Source: Liolophura sinensis (Eukaryota > Mollusca > Polyplacophora > Chitonida > Chitonidae). From it: a stretch of DNA of 64,000 nucleotides. A program made the translations under genes and the position numbers. The stretch covers positions 39,004,191-39,068,190 of the forward strand of contig NC_088302.1 of the NCBI RefSeq assembly GCF_032854445.1. The letters run 5' to 3'. The first letter of the stretch is position 1; each line of letters starts with the position of its first letter. Below, one piece after another: positions 33,350 through 47,300 of this stretch. A model generated the notes under the pieces. That model did no database searches and was not told the DNA's origin. It saw only the letters and a program-made list of their open reading frames with translations.

Positions 33350-36216
33350 ACTGAGACCGAGGCCTTAAGGTAGGTCAGCCTCTAGGACGTGTGCATTTGG
33401 GACACCAAGATCAATAGGCCTCAAGGTAGGTGTCAGCCTCTAGATCGTGTGCATTTGGGGCACCGAGATCAACAGGCCTCAAGGTAGGTGTCAGCCTCTA
33501 GATCGTGTGCATTTGGGGCACCGAGATCAACAGGCCTTAGGTAGGTCAGCCTCTAGATCGTGTGCATTTCGGGCACAGACATCATTAGGCCTTAAGGTAG
33601 GTGTCAGCCGCTACATCATGTGCATTTGGGGCACCGAGATCAACAGGCCTTAAGGTAGGTCAGCCTCTAGATCGTGTGCATTTGGGGCACCGACATCGAT
33701 AGGCCTTAAGGTAGGTGTCAGCCGCTAGATCGTATGCATTTGGGGCGAGATCAACAAGCCTTAAGGTAGGTGTCAGCCTCTAGATCATGTGCATTTTGGG
33801 CACCAAGATCAACAGGCTTCAAGGTATGTCAGCCTCTAGATCATGTGCATTTGGGGCACCGAGATCAACAGGCCTCAAGGTAGGTCAGCCTCTAGATTGT
33901 GTGCATTTGGGGCATCGAGATCAATAGGCCTTAAGGTAGGTGTCAGCCTCTAGATCGTGTGCATTAGGGGCACCCAGATCAACAGGCCTCAAGGTAGGCG
34001 TCAGCCTCTAGATCGTGTGCATTTGGGGCACCCAGATCAACAGGCCTCAAGGTAGGTGTCAGCCTCTAGATCATGTGCATTTGGGGCACCGAGATCAACA
34101 GGCCTCGAGGTAGGTCAGCCTCTAGATCGTGTGCATTCGGGGCACCGAGATCAATAGGCCACAAGGTAGGTCAGCCTCTAGATCGTGTGCATTTGGGGCA
34201 CCAAGATCAACAGGCCTCAAGGTAGATCAGCCTCTACATCGTGTGCATTTGGGGCATCGAGATCAACAGGCCTCAAGGTAGGTGTCAGCCTCTAGATCGT
34301 GTGCATTTGGGGCATCAAGATCAACAGGCCTCAAGGTAGATGTCAGCCTCTAGATCATGTGCATTTGGGGCACCGAGATCAATAGGCCCTAAGGTAGGTC
34401 AGCCTCTAGATTGTGTGCATTTGAGGCACACAGATCAACATGCCTCAAGGTAGGTCAGCCTCCATATCATATGCATTTGGGGCACTGAGCTCCATCGGCC
34501 TCCACGTAGGTCAGCATCTAAATCTTGTGCATTTGGGGCATCGAAATCAACAGGCCTTAAGGTGAGTCAGCCTCTAGATCGTGTGCATTTGGGGCACAGA
34601 GATCAATAGGTCTCAAGATAGATCAGCCTCTATATCATATGCATTTGGGCAACAGAGATCAACAGGCCCAAAGGTAGGTTAGCCTCTAGATCTTGTGCAT
34701 TTGGGGCACCCAGATCAACAGGCCTCAAGGTAGGTCAGCCTCTAGATCGTGTGCATTTGAGGCACAAAGATCAACAGGACTCAAGGTAGGTCAGCCTATA
34801 TATCATCTGCATTGGGGGCACCAAGATCAACAGGCCTCAAGGTAGGTCAGTGTCTAGATCGTGTGCATTTGGGGCACCTAGATCAACAGGCCTCAAGGTA
34901 GGTCAGCCTCAAGCCTCACATGTTTTTGAAGCACCGAGATCAACAGGCCTCAAGGTAGGTCAGCCTCTATATCGAATGCATTTGGGGCACCAAGATCAAC
35001 AGGCCTCAAGGTAGGCCAGCCTCTAGGTCATGTGCATTCGGGGCACCTAGATCAACAGGCCTCAAGGTAGGTCAGCCTCAAGCCTCATATGCATTTGAAG
35101 CACCGAGATCAACAGGCCTCAAGGTAGGTCATTCTCTAGATCATATGCATTTGGGGCACCAAGATCAACAGGCCTCAAAGTAGGTGTCAGCCTCTATATC
35201 ATATGCATTTGGGCAACCAAGATGAACAGGCCTCAAGGTAGGTCAGCCTCTAAATCACATGCATTTGGGCAACCAAGATCAACAGGCCTCAAGGTAGGTC
35301 AGTCTCTAGATCATGTGCATTTGGGCAACCAAGATCAAAAGGCCCCAAGGTAGGTCAGCCTCTATATCACATGCTTTTGGAGCACTCAGATCAACAGGTC
35401 TCAAAGTAGGTCAGCCTCTAGATCATGTCCATTTGGGGCACCAAGTTCAACAGGCCTCAAGGTAGGTCATTCTCTAGATCATATGCATTGGGGGCACCTA
35501 GATCAACAGGCCTCAAGGTAGGTCAGCCTCTAGATCATGTACATTTGGGGCTCCAAGATCAACAGGCCTCAAAGTAGGTCAGCCTCTATATCATATGCAT
35601 TTGGGCAACCAAGATCAACAGGCCTTAAGGTAGGTCAGTCTATAGATCATATGCACTTGGGCCACCAAGATCAACGGGACTCAAGGTAGGTCAGTCTCTA
35701 GATCATATGCATTTGGGCCACCAAGATCAATGGACTCAAGGTAGGTCAGTCTCTAGATCATATGCATTTGGGCCACCAAGATCAACAGGCCTCAAAGTAG
35801 GTCAGCCTCTAGATCGTGTGCATTTGGGCCACCAAGATCAACGGGACTCAAGGTAGGTCAGTTTCTAGATCATATTCACTTTTGGGCACCGAAATCAACA
35901 GGCCTCAAAGTAGGTCAGCCTGTAGATATGTGCATTTGGGGCACCGAGATCAACAGGCCTCAAAGTAGGTCAGCCTCTATATCATATGCATTTGGGCCAC
36001 CAAGATCAACAGGCCTCAAGGTAGTTCAGGCTCTAGATCATATGCATTTGGGCCACCAAGATTAACGGGACTCAAGGTAGGTCAAGCTCTAGATCATATG
36101 CATTTGGGCCACCAAGGTCAACGAGACTCAAGGTAGGTCAGTCTCTAGATCATATGCATTTGGGCCACCAAGATCAACAGGCCTCAAGGTAGGTCAGGCT
36201 CTAGATCGTGTGCATG
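33350..36216. repeat. 56-bp minisatellite, about 51 units
   Basis: Unit blocks, in order: CAAGGTAGGTCAGCCTCTAG, ATCGTGTGCATTTGGGGCAC, CGAGATCAACAGGCCT. Units of 58 bp carry an extra GT (AGGTAGGTGTCAG). The array changes along its length: the 5' part favours ATCGTGTGCATTTGGGGCACC and the 3' part (about 35,600 on) favours ATCATATGCATTTGGGCCACC with AACGGGACTC. That points to local homogenisation. Frames such as 33447-33653 are read-through of the repeat. Confidence 0.97.
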
Positions 36217-37479
36217 TGCATGTGAATAATTAATGTCAGTCGTCGGTCGGAACAGTGACAGATGACTTTATAGATCGCAGAACTGCAGTATGTACACATC
36301 TCCCTGCACAATCAATGTACATGTCGACTGTCAGGCTAACTGTATTTGCTACCTGTATATATCAACTGTGTGCCGGTAATGCGTTGTGCCGCAGAGATTA
36401 AACTTAACATTCATGTATATACATAGCCCTGCAACACAACCTAAAAGGAAAAACTGCAAAGAGATCAGCTTCATTGTTTTATTGATGTGATGTTGTATGT
36501 ATACTTTCTTCGCATCATGATATATTTGAGTATATTCTGAGTCAAAAGAACATACATGCACTGGATTTGCGCTAAATAAAAATGGCATGAAAACATACAT
36601 TTATAGAGGCACATAAAGGTCATATTATTTTGGGGTTGAAACTTACATTTATCTAATAGGATAATATCCTACCTTTAAACGTTTTTCAAAGATAAAGGCA
36701 ACTCACAGAATCGGAAGAAACGAGTACTACTTAAGTCATGTTCAAAATTTTAGGCCAAATACGTCAGTGCCCTGTGTGGTAATTACATATTGACAGACTA
36801 ACTCCAGATAATGCATGGATCAAGGCTGCATCTATAAATACAGCATTCATTCATAAATATCAATAATGTGGTATGTATTGATAACAGAATTACAGCAAAA
36901 TATGTCGGTATCAAATTGTTGCCAGCAGGTACTTCGTTGAAAAGTGCGTTCTCATCTTGTGCTGTGTTTATTGTGCAAGAAGTCTGATGTGCACAGCTAA
37001 CCCACAAATGGAAGCGCCGTTTTTACTTGCCATTATAAATAAACCACAAAGTCTGGATGGAAAATGTCAACCCGTCGGGTTTCCATGACTGCATGGTTAA
37101 TACACTTTTGTGGCAAGCGAGTTAAGCCTTGTACTACGCACTTCTGCTTTTCCTCACATATGATTGGTCTTAATTGATACTGATAGCTGGTCTAATCATT
37201 ACACTACACTTACTTTTCAATTACCAGGTATTCACTGTCACCATTTATAACAATTTCACCTGTAGTTACTTCATTCTCTGAGCAAAAATAAAACAAAAAG
37301 CAATAGTCCCGATTACATTGCACATGGAATTTCCCTTTATTGCATGGCAATCAATAATCTATACTGTCTAATCTTTAACATAATTATTAATAACCCTTCA
37401 ACTGTAGAACTTTAACACAGCATTTACAAATTATTCATTTACAATATTTAAAGGCCTTGCTGTTTATGGTTTACGGAAG
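36217..37479. other. Unique DNA, no gene seen
   Basis: No gene or repeat that I can support. The 83-codon minus frame at 36349-36600 is unrecognised. Confidence 0.65.
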
Positions 37480-37770
37480 CATAAAAACTATTTGATCCAC
37501 TAAGATCACAAATCTACTACCAATAAGGTTGCAGGTTCAAATCAAGGTGTGAATCATTCAGCAGGTAATAATGTAATGGGTAAGGTAAGGAGGTTTATAC
37601 TGGATCTGTCATACAGATGTCTCCCTCACAACCCCCAACCATCCCCCCTCCCACCATCCCCCTCACTTCCCATAGACCTGGCTTCCAACCCATAATGTAT
37701 CAAATTCTTCAATAAAGGAAAACAACAACCAAATAAATAAATAAATAAATACATAAATAAACAAAAAAGT
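37480..37770 (+). mobile_element. Probable degraded SINE with AAAT tail
   Basis: Contains a B-box-like sequence in GGTTGCAGGTTCAAATCAAG and ends in CAACCAAATAAATAAATAAA, an (AAAT)n tail at 37731-37763. The middle is pyrimidine-rich (37621-37676) and matches no other copy here. The head is not convincing. Confidence 0.4.
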
Positions 37771-39961
37771 CCTACTCCATTTTCAAAATGCAACAGACTG
37801 ATCTATACACAAATAATGTGTATGATCACTCAACATTTTCTGCGACCTTAAAGCTGTGAAACACATCATTCCTTGCTGTTACACCCGCCCTGGGTCCAGT
37901 GGTTTTGAAATAGCTGTTTGCCTTATGACCACAATCATAAAGAAACGGGGACATATTGTAAAGAAAAAACGAAAAACTACACCACTCTGGCCGACTAGTT
38001 TCAAGCAAGTTATATTCCTCCTAGCATTGGACACTACAAATTATGTGTGGTGCTATTCTAACTTGTTCACTTCATGGTTTAACTTGTTAGTAAAATGGAG
38101 GCTTCAACAAATAATAAATAAATTATATTAAAACACGTAAGTGGCTGGCATAGGATTTTGATAGCAGCAGTAGTTGGTCAGAGTGGCATATCACTTTAGC
38201 AGTAAATTGTTGTAGGTCAAAATTGGCTTTACCAAAAAAAGCCTTTAAGCTCTATGTCAGAATGATTCCTGATTATTTGTGAAAGAGAAAAACAGGTTAA
38301 AAGCCACAAGTTACATCAAACGTGCTGCGTTACAAGTTGTGAGCCAAGTCGAAGGCTACTCAGAGCTGCACATCACGGAATCCATTCACAAATTGGTCAG
38401 TGGCAAAGAGGGGGGTATTATCACAGGATATCTGTCTTCACGACAGAAATGTTGACCTAAACGATGGCAATTCCCAATCAAATATTGGTCGAACGCCAGA
38501 CTGAGCAGACATGTAGCTGAACAAAAAGCCAGCTTCACAGGTGTATCAAGCCTCAATATTTGTCTTCCTGTGCAGGAACAGCAGCCATGGGCAAGCTAGG
38601 CTATAGGCAAAGTGGTAACCAAGTCAAATACGGGAAATCCATGGCCTAGCTAACAGACGTGTTTGTTTGACAGAAAGCTTATAAAACAATCTGCGATATG
38701 AAAATTTGAAGAAAGTTCAACCAATAAAGACTCAAAGAAATCTTGATTTACAAGTTTATCAGATCTTTCCAGACATTTTTCTACCGGGATTGATTTACTG
38801 TGAAAAGCTGGATCATTACTCAATTTGTCAAAGGATTCTTACATCCATCATTCCAAAGTGAAAGCATACAAGTATATATGTTATCATTTCATGCAAAGGC
38901 AATTTGATCAAACAGTCGTATGGAAACAAATAATCGCCTTTTTTTCTGAGTGACAAAAGTCTACAGCCATTCCAGGCCATCACGATTGATACCAGTCTTA
39001 TATATAGAGCTGAAAATTACCCCAGCGTCGAAAATACATCAAAAAGCTTGGTAGCCAGCCTATAAATATCTCATCATCTGACATTTTAGTACTTCTGTGG
39101 CCACTCGGACAGCGCACAGTCAGAGAATGACGCACAAAGACAATTGTTTTGATCCTGGAGACGCCAGCTGACATCACTGCACGGTGGCAACACTGAAATT
39201 TCTGGCAATATAATCTGCTCTAAAAGACTTCCAAATTACCTTTCCAGATTACCTGCTTTGGCTTACAAATTCTATCTGTCAGCTGAGAATGTCTCGATAT
39301 TAAATTCCCAAAACAACCCAGAACTTCCATTTAATCTGCGCTGTTAAATGACGTAAGTGTAAGCGACAATCTATATGTCTGTAATTCTACCAAATTAAGC
39401 CCATAATCACACAGTTTAACAATAGGTCAAATGTGAACAGGTATGCGAATGACAGTTGACTGAGGCCATGGGGAATTCTCAAGGAACATGCAGGCAGTGC
39501 AGGCATTGTAGTCAGGCTGATACAATATTATACACGTTACATGTAAGACTCAAGTTCTTACAGGCAATTTGTTCTATGTGTTAATCAAAAATTGGGAACA
39601 TCATGCACACACAAACCTGTGACAGCACATATATGAATATGTATTCACTGAATTGATAATGTCGGTCAATTTACACAATACTCTTCATGTTTACAGCTGA
39701 AAACTATTTATTTTCATGAATTACACATCCAAAACTGGAAGCAACGTTTAAATAACACTTACTTTTAATTGGTCTTACTGGCATTTAATATTATACTCAA
39801 CATTTCTCCATGAAATAAGACAACAGTTCAGCCTAAACTAAAAAAAAAATTAAAGATAGCAGTATTGACTTTATAAGAGATGTACCTGGCATAGCCATAA
39901 CTATGGCCTGATAATCCATGACCATGAGCTTGAGGCAAAAAAAGATTAGGCATGGGCAAAG
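37771..39961. other. Unique DNA, no gene seen
   Basis: No gene or repeat that I can support. Confidence 0.65.
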
Positions 39962-40614
39962 AACCACAAATCAGGACCGTGGGTGAGGCATTAGAATTAC
40001 CAAGACTGTGGGTGAGGTGTCACAGTTACCAGGACTATAGGTGAGGCATCAAAATTACCAGGACTGTGGGTGAGGCACCACAATTACCAGGACTGTAGGT
40101 GAGGCACCACAAACCAGGAGTGTGAGTGAGGCACCACAAACCAGGACTATGGGTGAGGCATTACAATTACCAGAACTGTGAGTCAGGCATCACAAGTACC
40201 AGGACTGTTAGTGAGGCACCACAGACCAGGACTATGGGTGAGGCATTACAATGACCAGTACTGTGAGTGAGGCATCACAATTACCAGGATTGTGGGTGAG
40301 GCACCACAAACCAGGACTATGTGTGAGACACAACAAACCAGGACCATGGGAGAGACACCACAACTCAGGACTATATGGGTGAGGCATTACAAATCAGGAC
40401 TGTGGGTGAAGCACTGCAAATCAAGGGTGAGGCATGTACCACAAATCAGGACTATGGGCAAGATATCACAATTCGTGGGTGAGGCACATACCACAAATCA
40501 AGATTATGGGTGACCCTACAAATCAGGACTATCTGGGTCAGACACCACAAATCAGGACTATCTGGGTCAGACACCACAAATCAGGACTATCTGGGTCAGA
40601 CACCACAAATCAGA
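39962..40614. repeat. 27-29 bp minisatellite, about 23 units
   Basis: Units vary around TGTGGGTGAGGCACCACAAA plus CCAGGACTA, with an alternative centre GCATCACAATTACCAGGAC. The last three units (from about 40526) are almost identical 29-bp copies of AATCAGGACTATCTGGGTCA plus GACACCACA. Unit lengths differ across the array, unlike the 31-bp and 18-bp arrays. Frames at 40292-40749 are read-through. Confidence 0.93.
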
Positions 40615-42445
40615 TATCAAACCTTATACACACATAACAGTAACAATCATAACGCAGCATTCTATACTATGACCACTACTATTTCACCTGAAAAAAAAAT
40701 TTTTGCAGTTCACTTAAAGTTTCTGGTATTACAGTATGGAGGTTTATAGAGATATGAGATAGATCAGGCATAATGGTCTTTATAAGTAGTCTATAATATA
40801 CATGTACACTTCTTACATGTACATCTACAATGGGGTCTTGGGAAGTATGATATACAGAACTAATAATACATGTATGTTCACTATCCCTGAGCCTTTAAAA
40901 CAGACTGCACCACCCTGATCTGGTCACAGTTCCTCGGGACAGGCCTGATACCTAAGGCAATGCCCTGCAGATCTCAAAGTCTAGTAAATTGCCTATGTTT
41001 ATGGTGATTGATACTGGAGCATATTGTATTATGGGGAGGTAATAAAGTTGAGTGGCGTTTACTGACAGAGTTGGGCTGCTCCCCAGAGACCACTGAAACT
41101 CTGGTTAGCTTCGGCAAGGAAACCTTGTTAGGATATTCTATCACCATTGTGTGGGAAGATGTAACATCATCTACAAACACCGACACACAAAAAGCTACAC
41201 GTATGACAAACACACACTTGCACCAGGCTCCAGCTCGCTTAACTCCCTAACTGCTCTCCCCCTGAGACAATAAACGATGATGCAAGGTGGCAATAAAGGA
41301 AAAGTTTTTTCTTCCACCTGCAAAATGGGCTCTGCCATGACATTACCACTGGTGGTCCTTAAGAGGCAGTCACATGACTCTCATGGGGGAAATACTTTCC
41401 ATTTAAAGTGTTCAGCCAGTATACTTAATACAGCTAACATGGATCTGATGATAATTAATGTTTACACTAGCATGTATTCCCATCGCCAAACCCTTTCATT
41501 TTCTCCTGCACGAAAATGGGCAAGTATCAAATCCCCCCAAAATGATCTATCTTTTGTATAATGCACAAGCCTTCAGCAGCTATAGGTTCCTAATACACAG
41601 TCTCTTGCTCAGTCCCACAAACATATGGCAGACTGATATGGAATTAAGTCTTCAGTTCTGTAAAAGCAGTAATAAATCCCTGAGGCTATATATATATATA
41701 TCATACATATAGATGTTCAGAATAGAGTAAATGATTATGGTTGTCTATTATGACGGTCTTAATGGCCAGTTTTCTATGTTCGCTCGCAGAACACATGAAT
41801 GGTATTGTCACAGAGATGGATAGTCAAGGCCACACCTCTGGAATTGAAAGGCCCTTAGCACTGATGTCTAAGCTAGGCCAGTTAAGATCCAGAGCACTGG
41901 CAACTTGATGTAGTTACCCTGCCGAATGTCAAAACACACTAGTCCTATCAATGCAATGGCTAAATCTACTTCTACTCTGCTGGAGACCAGGCCAGACGAG
42001 AATCTATGAGAGACTTCAAGGCAAGATCTATCACTCAGCACGATGTGATTGCTATGTTAATCCACACGTACAGAAAAAAAAAAGAAAAAAAAAAAGAGAG
42101 AGAGAGAAAAGCTTTCGGGTCAAAAGGGATTTGTTAGGAAAAGACGTGACATCCTGATGTCCCAGCTATCATGAAGCAAAGAAACAAGAAAGACACAGAC
42201 TGAGGAATACCCGGTCAGTATTATTCATTTAACGAAGTGTGTAATACATGCATGTCCTTATGTGTCAAGATCACAGTTGTAATCACCTAGTACTGGTTCT
42301 GTTTATTTGCTAATTTACGGTAATTAATATGCACACAGGTCATTAGCTATGGAACATCCCCCTCTCGTCATTTGGCGTCATACGCACGTAATATTTCAGG
42401 TCAATACATATCGCGGATGAATCAATCAAAAAGTGCCATTTGATA
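40615..42445. other. Unique DNA, no gene seen
   Basis: No supported gene. Three TACATGTA octamers cluster at about 40799-40875. An A and AG tract lies at 42074-42110. Confidence 0.65.
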
Positions 42446-42974
42446 AATGCTAAATATTAGGTGAAATATTGTACTAAAAAATTGTCAGTAAATATAATAT
42501 GGCAGCAGTAAGTTTTAAGAGTGGAGGAAACCAGAATGCCTAGGATAATAAACCAAAGACCATTGGTTAATGGTGAACTATATCCCACGCATTGGTTTCT
42601 TGTCTAATTATGAATCATCATGAAAGACAATCAATAAAAACAACAACAAAATTATACTATCTAAATTAACAAAGGACTGACTGAAAACTAATTCTCTCCT
42701 GAAAATGGATTTCAGTGTGCTGGCAAATTCATATACCACAGTGACCCTAGTCATTTCGTAGGTTAGATCTCATCAGTCAGATTTTAGTGCTGATGCCTGT
42801 CCCCAATTTGTATACTCATCTTGATCTGCCTAGATTTGGCCCCATTAGCCCAGCCACTCTCCTCCAACCCATGACCTTATAAAGTACTGGTCACCATCTG
42901 CTCACATCATGAACTAGTACTGGGTTAATAGGGATCTGACCGATCTGGACATAATGCTAAATATTAGGTGAAAT
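42446..42974. repeat. 22-bp exact direct repeat, 507 bp apart
   Basis: AATGCTAAATATTAGGTGAA plus AT occurs at 42446-42467 and again at 42953-42974. I see no repeat structure in the DNA between them and no further copy. Confidence 0.8.
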
Positions 42975-44040
42975 GGAGGTATTTCATCGAACATCAATAT
43001 AAAGCTTTTCCAGATTTTTACCCTGATGACACCACAGATTATAGACACAGTCACTACATATGAACACATCCTGCAATATACATATACATGTACCTTTAAT
43101 ACTTAAGACAAACAGCCAAATGTAAGTATCATAACTAGGTCATATTTTGTACTCAAGAACATTGTTGTACATGGTATTTCAAAGGTCACGGGCATGATAA
43201 ATGTGACCAGTACGCACATGTACAGAGTGAAGATCACCATATGTACCATTATAATCAGTTCAGCACGACTTAAACCACGACCGGCTTCCACCATGATCCA
43301 AATCAGACCTGGCGGAAAACATCTTGAACATTTCACATCCCTAACATTTTATCCTGAAGAACACATCCTTGACATTTTAATTCTGACAAGACATCTTAAG
43401 ACGACATGTTCATTAAGTCTTCAGGAATCCTGGCTGTTCTTACCAGGTCTGTGCAGCTATAAATCTCATACGAAAACACAACCTGCTTACAGCTCAGCGA
43501 ATAGATCACAGTCAGTTTCAAATTAAAAACAAATGTATTGTCAACATTTAACAACTCTGCGTGGAACCAAGGACATTCACAATCCACTGTGAAGAAATAA
43601 AATTCTGAACATGAATTCGTAATCATGCAAACAACCCACAAATTGTAACCATGCATGGCAGCCATTATCTTGGATACACTAAAATTATAGATGACTTCAC
43701 ACAGTTTTTCACCATCAGAACTACGTGCAATCATCCTTCAGTACCCTCATTCTCCCCAATATTTGGAACCCCTGGTCTGCTGTTTTTGGCCAATATACAT
43801 GTATTAAAAATTGTAGCATGAATATTTAGGTTTTTTTTTCACACGGTCAGTACATCTAATGAACAACATATTTCTATACTTTTCCAAAAAATTGGGAGAT
43901 GAATGTAATTCTTTGCTTTCACCACAACAAATATCTGTCCTAATAATTAGAAAAATCAGGGTAATACAGTTTGTACAGCACTGCAATTGGTGAAAAATCC
44001 CATGAAATTATTTACAATGATTGACTGTATTTCGCCTTTG
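42975..44040. other. Unique DNA, no gene seen
   Basis: No supported gene. Frames at 43194-43526 and 43396-43734 overlap on opposite strands and are unrecognised. Confidence 0.6.
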
Positions 44041-44322
44041 AAACAATATCACGTCCAAAACACTGAAAACAATATCACATCCTAAACACCGAAAACAATA
44101 TCATGTCCAAAACACTGAAAACAATATCATGTCCAAAACACTGAAAACAATATCACATCCTAAACACCGAAAACAATATTATGTCCAAAACACTGAAAAC
44201 AATATCACGTCCAAAACACTGAAAACAATATCACATCCAAAACACTGCAAACAATATCACATCCAAAACACCGTAAACAATATCACGTCCAAAACACTGA
44301 AAACCCTCACTGAAAACCCTCA
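44041..44322. repeat. 26-bp minisatellite, 10 units
   Basis: Ten units of AAACAATATCACGTCCAAAA plus CACTGA from 44041 to 44300 in perfect register, then two short AAACCCTCA-type remnants. Units 2-3 and 5-6 carry the same variant pair (CACATCCTAAACACCGA then ATGTCC), a 78-bp internal duplication. There are no unique spacers between units, so it is not a CRISPR array. Confidence 0.96.
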
Positions 44323-47300
44323 ATGTAGCAACACTCTTGAAGATTTATAAGAGAACATTTGTAGAGTGTTCTATTTCTCAACTGCTTCTTCAAGAAGTCT
44401 AAATGAGTGAAATAAGAAGGCGTAAGTATATCAGTGGATGAAGTACAGCAGATGGGCGATGTAAACGCTCAAACCCTCCGCCCTAATTAGATTTACCACA
44501 AGGTTAAAACGACTACAGATAGACTACTGCTTTCCTGTATAAGGAATGATGAATGGAACTGTCAATGAATTGCCAGTCATTCTCCTCACTTTATGTTCGC
44601 TGCAATTACATCAAGCCTTTCCATTTTAGCCGCTGGTTTCAGTGGCCACTTAGCCTGCATTGTTATACAGTGCTTCCAGCTATGGCAGAGCAGCATAATT
44701 CAATTCAGCTCATCTCCAAAAATATCAGAGATTTATTCCGCTGCCCTCCAAAGTAAGATAAAGGTTTGGGCAAACATAAAGTTGAAAACAGGAAGTTTAA
44801 GACAGGCTAACCATTACCAAATGATTGCTTCAGTGCTCCTGTGCAATATAGAACTACTGAAATCCTTTGTTGCTGAGGCAATGTACACAAAGAATAATAG
44901 CGGAATGTTTAGAATATCACGATAGAGCCTTGCTTAACTGGGCCGACAGCAATGGCAGAAATATGAATGTGAACATGTCTGACATCAAATCATTATCAAA
45001 GGGACACGAATTATTTTTAGTGTTTTGTCTTTAGATACATACAATTAAATGTTCACATCATAAAGTCACATCATTAAGTCATATATCATTAAGTCACATA
45101 CCAATACTATGCTACAGATGCTAATCTTATCATCTGTTATCAAAAACGTCTCCTACGCATATATATCTATATATAGATATATATATGTGAAATATAATTA
45201 ATGGATTGCATACATCCGTGCAAGGTCTTCATTTCTATTTCATCTAGGTTATTTAGGACCCTGTATCATGTTTATAGGCAATGGTGACCCTGCCAAAATC
45301 CACATCCACCCTTCACGCACTTTATATTTACCTGTACATCTAGCTGAATCGACAAGGGGTTGAAGGTGTTGGGACTGTTTACTGCATGATCCTGACCCAC
45401 CCTCCAGTTCGTCACCCTGAGGCTATTATTGATGATGAAGGATGAGGAATAGGAAACAGTACTAAAATTCCTATAAAATATGAAAAAAATCCAGCATTCT
45501 GTATAATGTTCCATAACTATATGCAAATCTACATATACATAGACAATACTGGACAGTGAATACAGATCGTGTGCAAATCCATAACTATAATACAATTTAG
45601 TGAATATCTTCTTCAGGCTGTGAAAGATACATGAACATATACAACCCATGATACAGCCTCCACTTATTCTCCTGGATTCTTTCTGACTGCACAAGATGCA
45701 GAAAACTGTCTGAATTCTATGATGCCTTTCACAAACACTTTAAGCACCAATAGGGCCATTTTTTCTGCACAACAGGTAATGTTTTATGAGTACATGGGTA
45801 ATATATTGGTGTATGTACGCAAGTAGTAATTAACAACTTCTTTTTAATCTGAGGCCCCCCCTCCCCCTCCCCCAAAGGACATTCAACATAACGGTCTAGA
45901 AAGGACCTGAAGATGCTGACATCAAGTGATCTATAGGAAGTATTTCTTATTTCTTATTTCCAGCTAATCTCAATACATCTGTGCAGCTATAGATGTATTA
46001 AGGAAATGTGTTATTTTAATAAGAATATTTGGGGTGATCAAGATGCCAGTTCTGGGATCCTACAAACCAACAGTAAAGAAATAAATCAATTCTTGGGAAC
46101 AATCAAATACCTTATGTTATGTTCGAGTTCCGATCTATTTGCTCATCAAAAATGACTCCATTCAATTTGAGACAATAGGCCTGCTAGAATACTTGTTTCC
46201 AAAAACAATCAATACTCATTTTTGTCCATGAAAACAGGCCACTTTATAATTAGGTATCAAACTTCTCTCCATGCAAGTAACAAAATTCCATTATCTTACA
46301 ATACCAGATGGACATAAGTTTGACTATATTTATCAAGGCTTAATAGCTATTGTTTCAACAATAAAAGCAATCCCTATCACTACACGTATCTGCTTTAATT
46401 CTGAATGCCACATGTTTAGAATTCAAAATAAAAAAGACAACAGTAATTAAGTTTCAGAAAGGCTGATACTGATCAAAATTAGAGCAGGATGAAGAAAAAA
46501 CAAAAAGGCTTCATAACGAAACTAAGAAACCTTTGGTCTTGAAGAGTTTTGGTTCTCTCTCTCAAAAAATGCTCCAAGACATGAATGATGTTTACAATAA
46601 AAGACAACATTACACAGTTCAAATCATTTCTACAGTAATAGGCATGTTTTATGCTTCTGCTGCCAATAAAATAACCATCAATATTAAAATCTTTTCTCAC
46701 TTGAGTTAGCATTCCTCAACAGCCAGCGCAGACAAAAAAAATGCAAATGAGTTGTGTTTCTTGGGACATATTTCTCTGGCAGCCTTATAGATGGAGGACT
46801 GGGGTAAAGTAGGAAGCAGAGAGTTAAGAAAATAAAAAGCCCTGAGAATGTTTGCCCGGTCCTATGTGACTAACCCTGTAAGACAGATTGGTTTTTGATG
46901 AAGGCCGCAATCCCGGTGGATTACACAGGTACAGTCGATCGAATAATTCAGCAGCATTTCCTCAGCCATTCTGCACAACATGTCTTCTTTTTTACACCCT
47001 GAACAATCTTCGTGATTTTAGCGCATACCTTGGACCCTGTACCTTATCTGGAATTGCGGATGCTGTCAATGGGAAGCAAATTTACTATTCTGAATACATG
47101 GCACACACTCTGAACGTGGCTGTCAACTTCATACTTTAAAACCATGATCCACGCAGCCTTTTGTCTGTTACATCAAGGCCTTTATTGAACAACATGTTCG
47201 CATCAACAGTTAAATGCTCAGTATATTATGTTACGATTTACTGGGCAATTTACCAACACAATCAGTCATTTTTTCAGAACCTGAAGATATCATGTCAATT

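Noticed and set aside
33108-33653. ORFs with a glycine run and a repeated MCIWGTEINRP motif
   Set aside because: Translations of the G-rich tract and the 56-bp minisatellite.
44041-44300. Regular 26-bp repeats as a CRISPR array
   Set aside because: Units are back to back without unique spacers, no cas genes are near, and the genome is eukaryotic. The same holds for the 31-bp array.
45272-45694. 140-codon minus-strand ORF
   Set aside because: No recognisable domain. An ORF of this size is expected a few times by chance in 64 kb at this composition.
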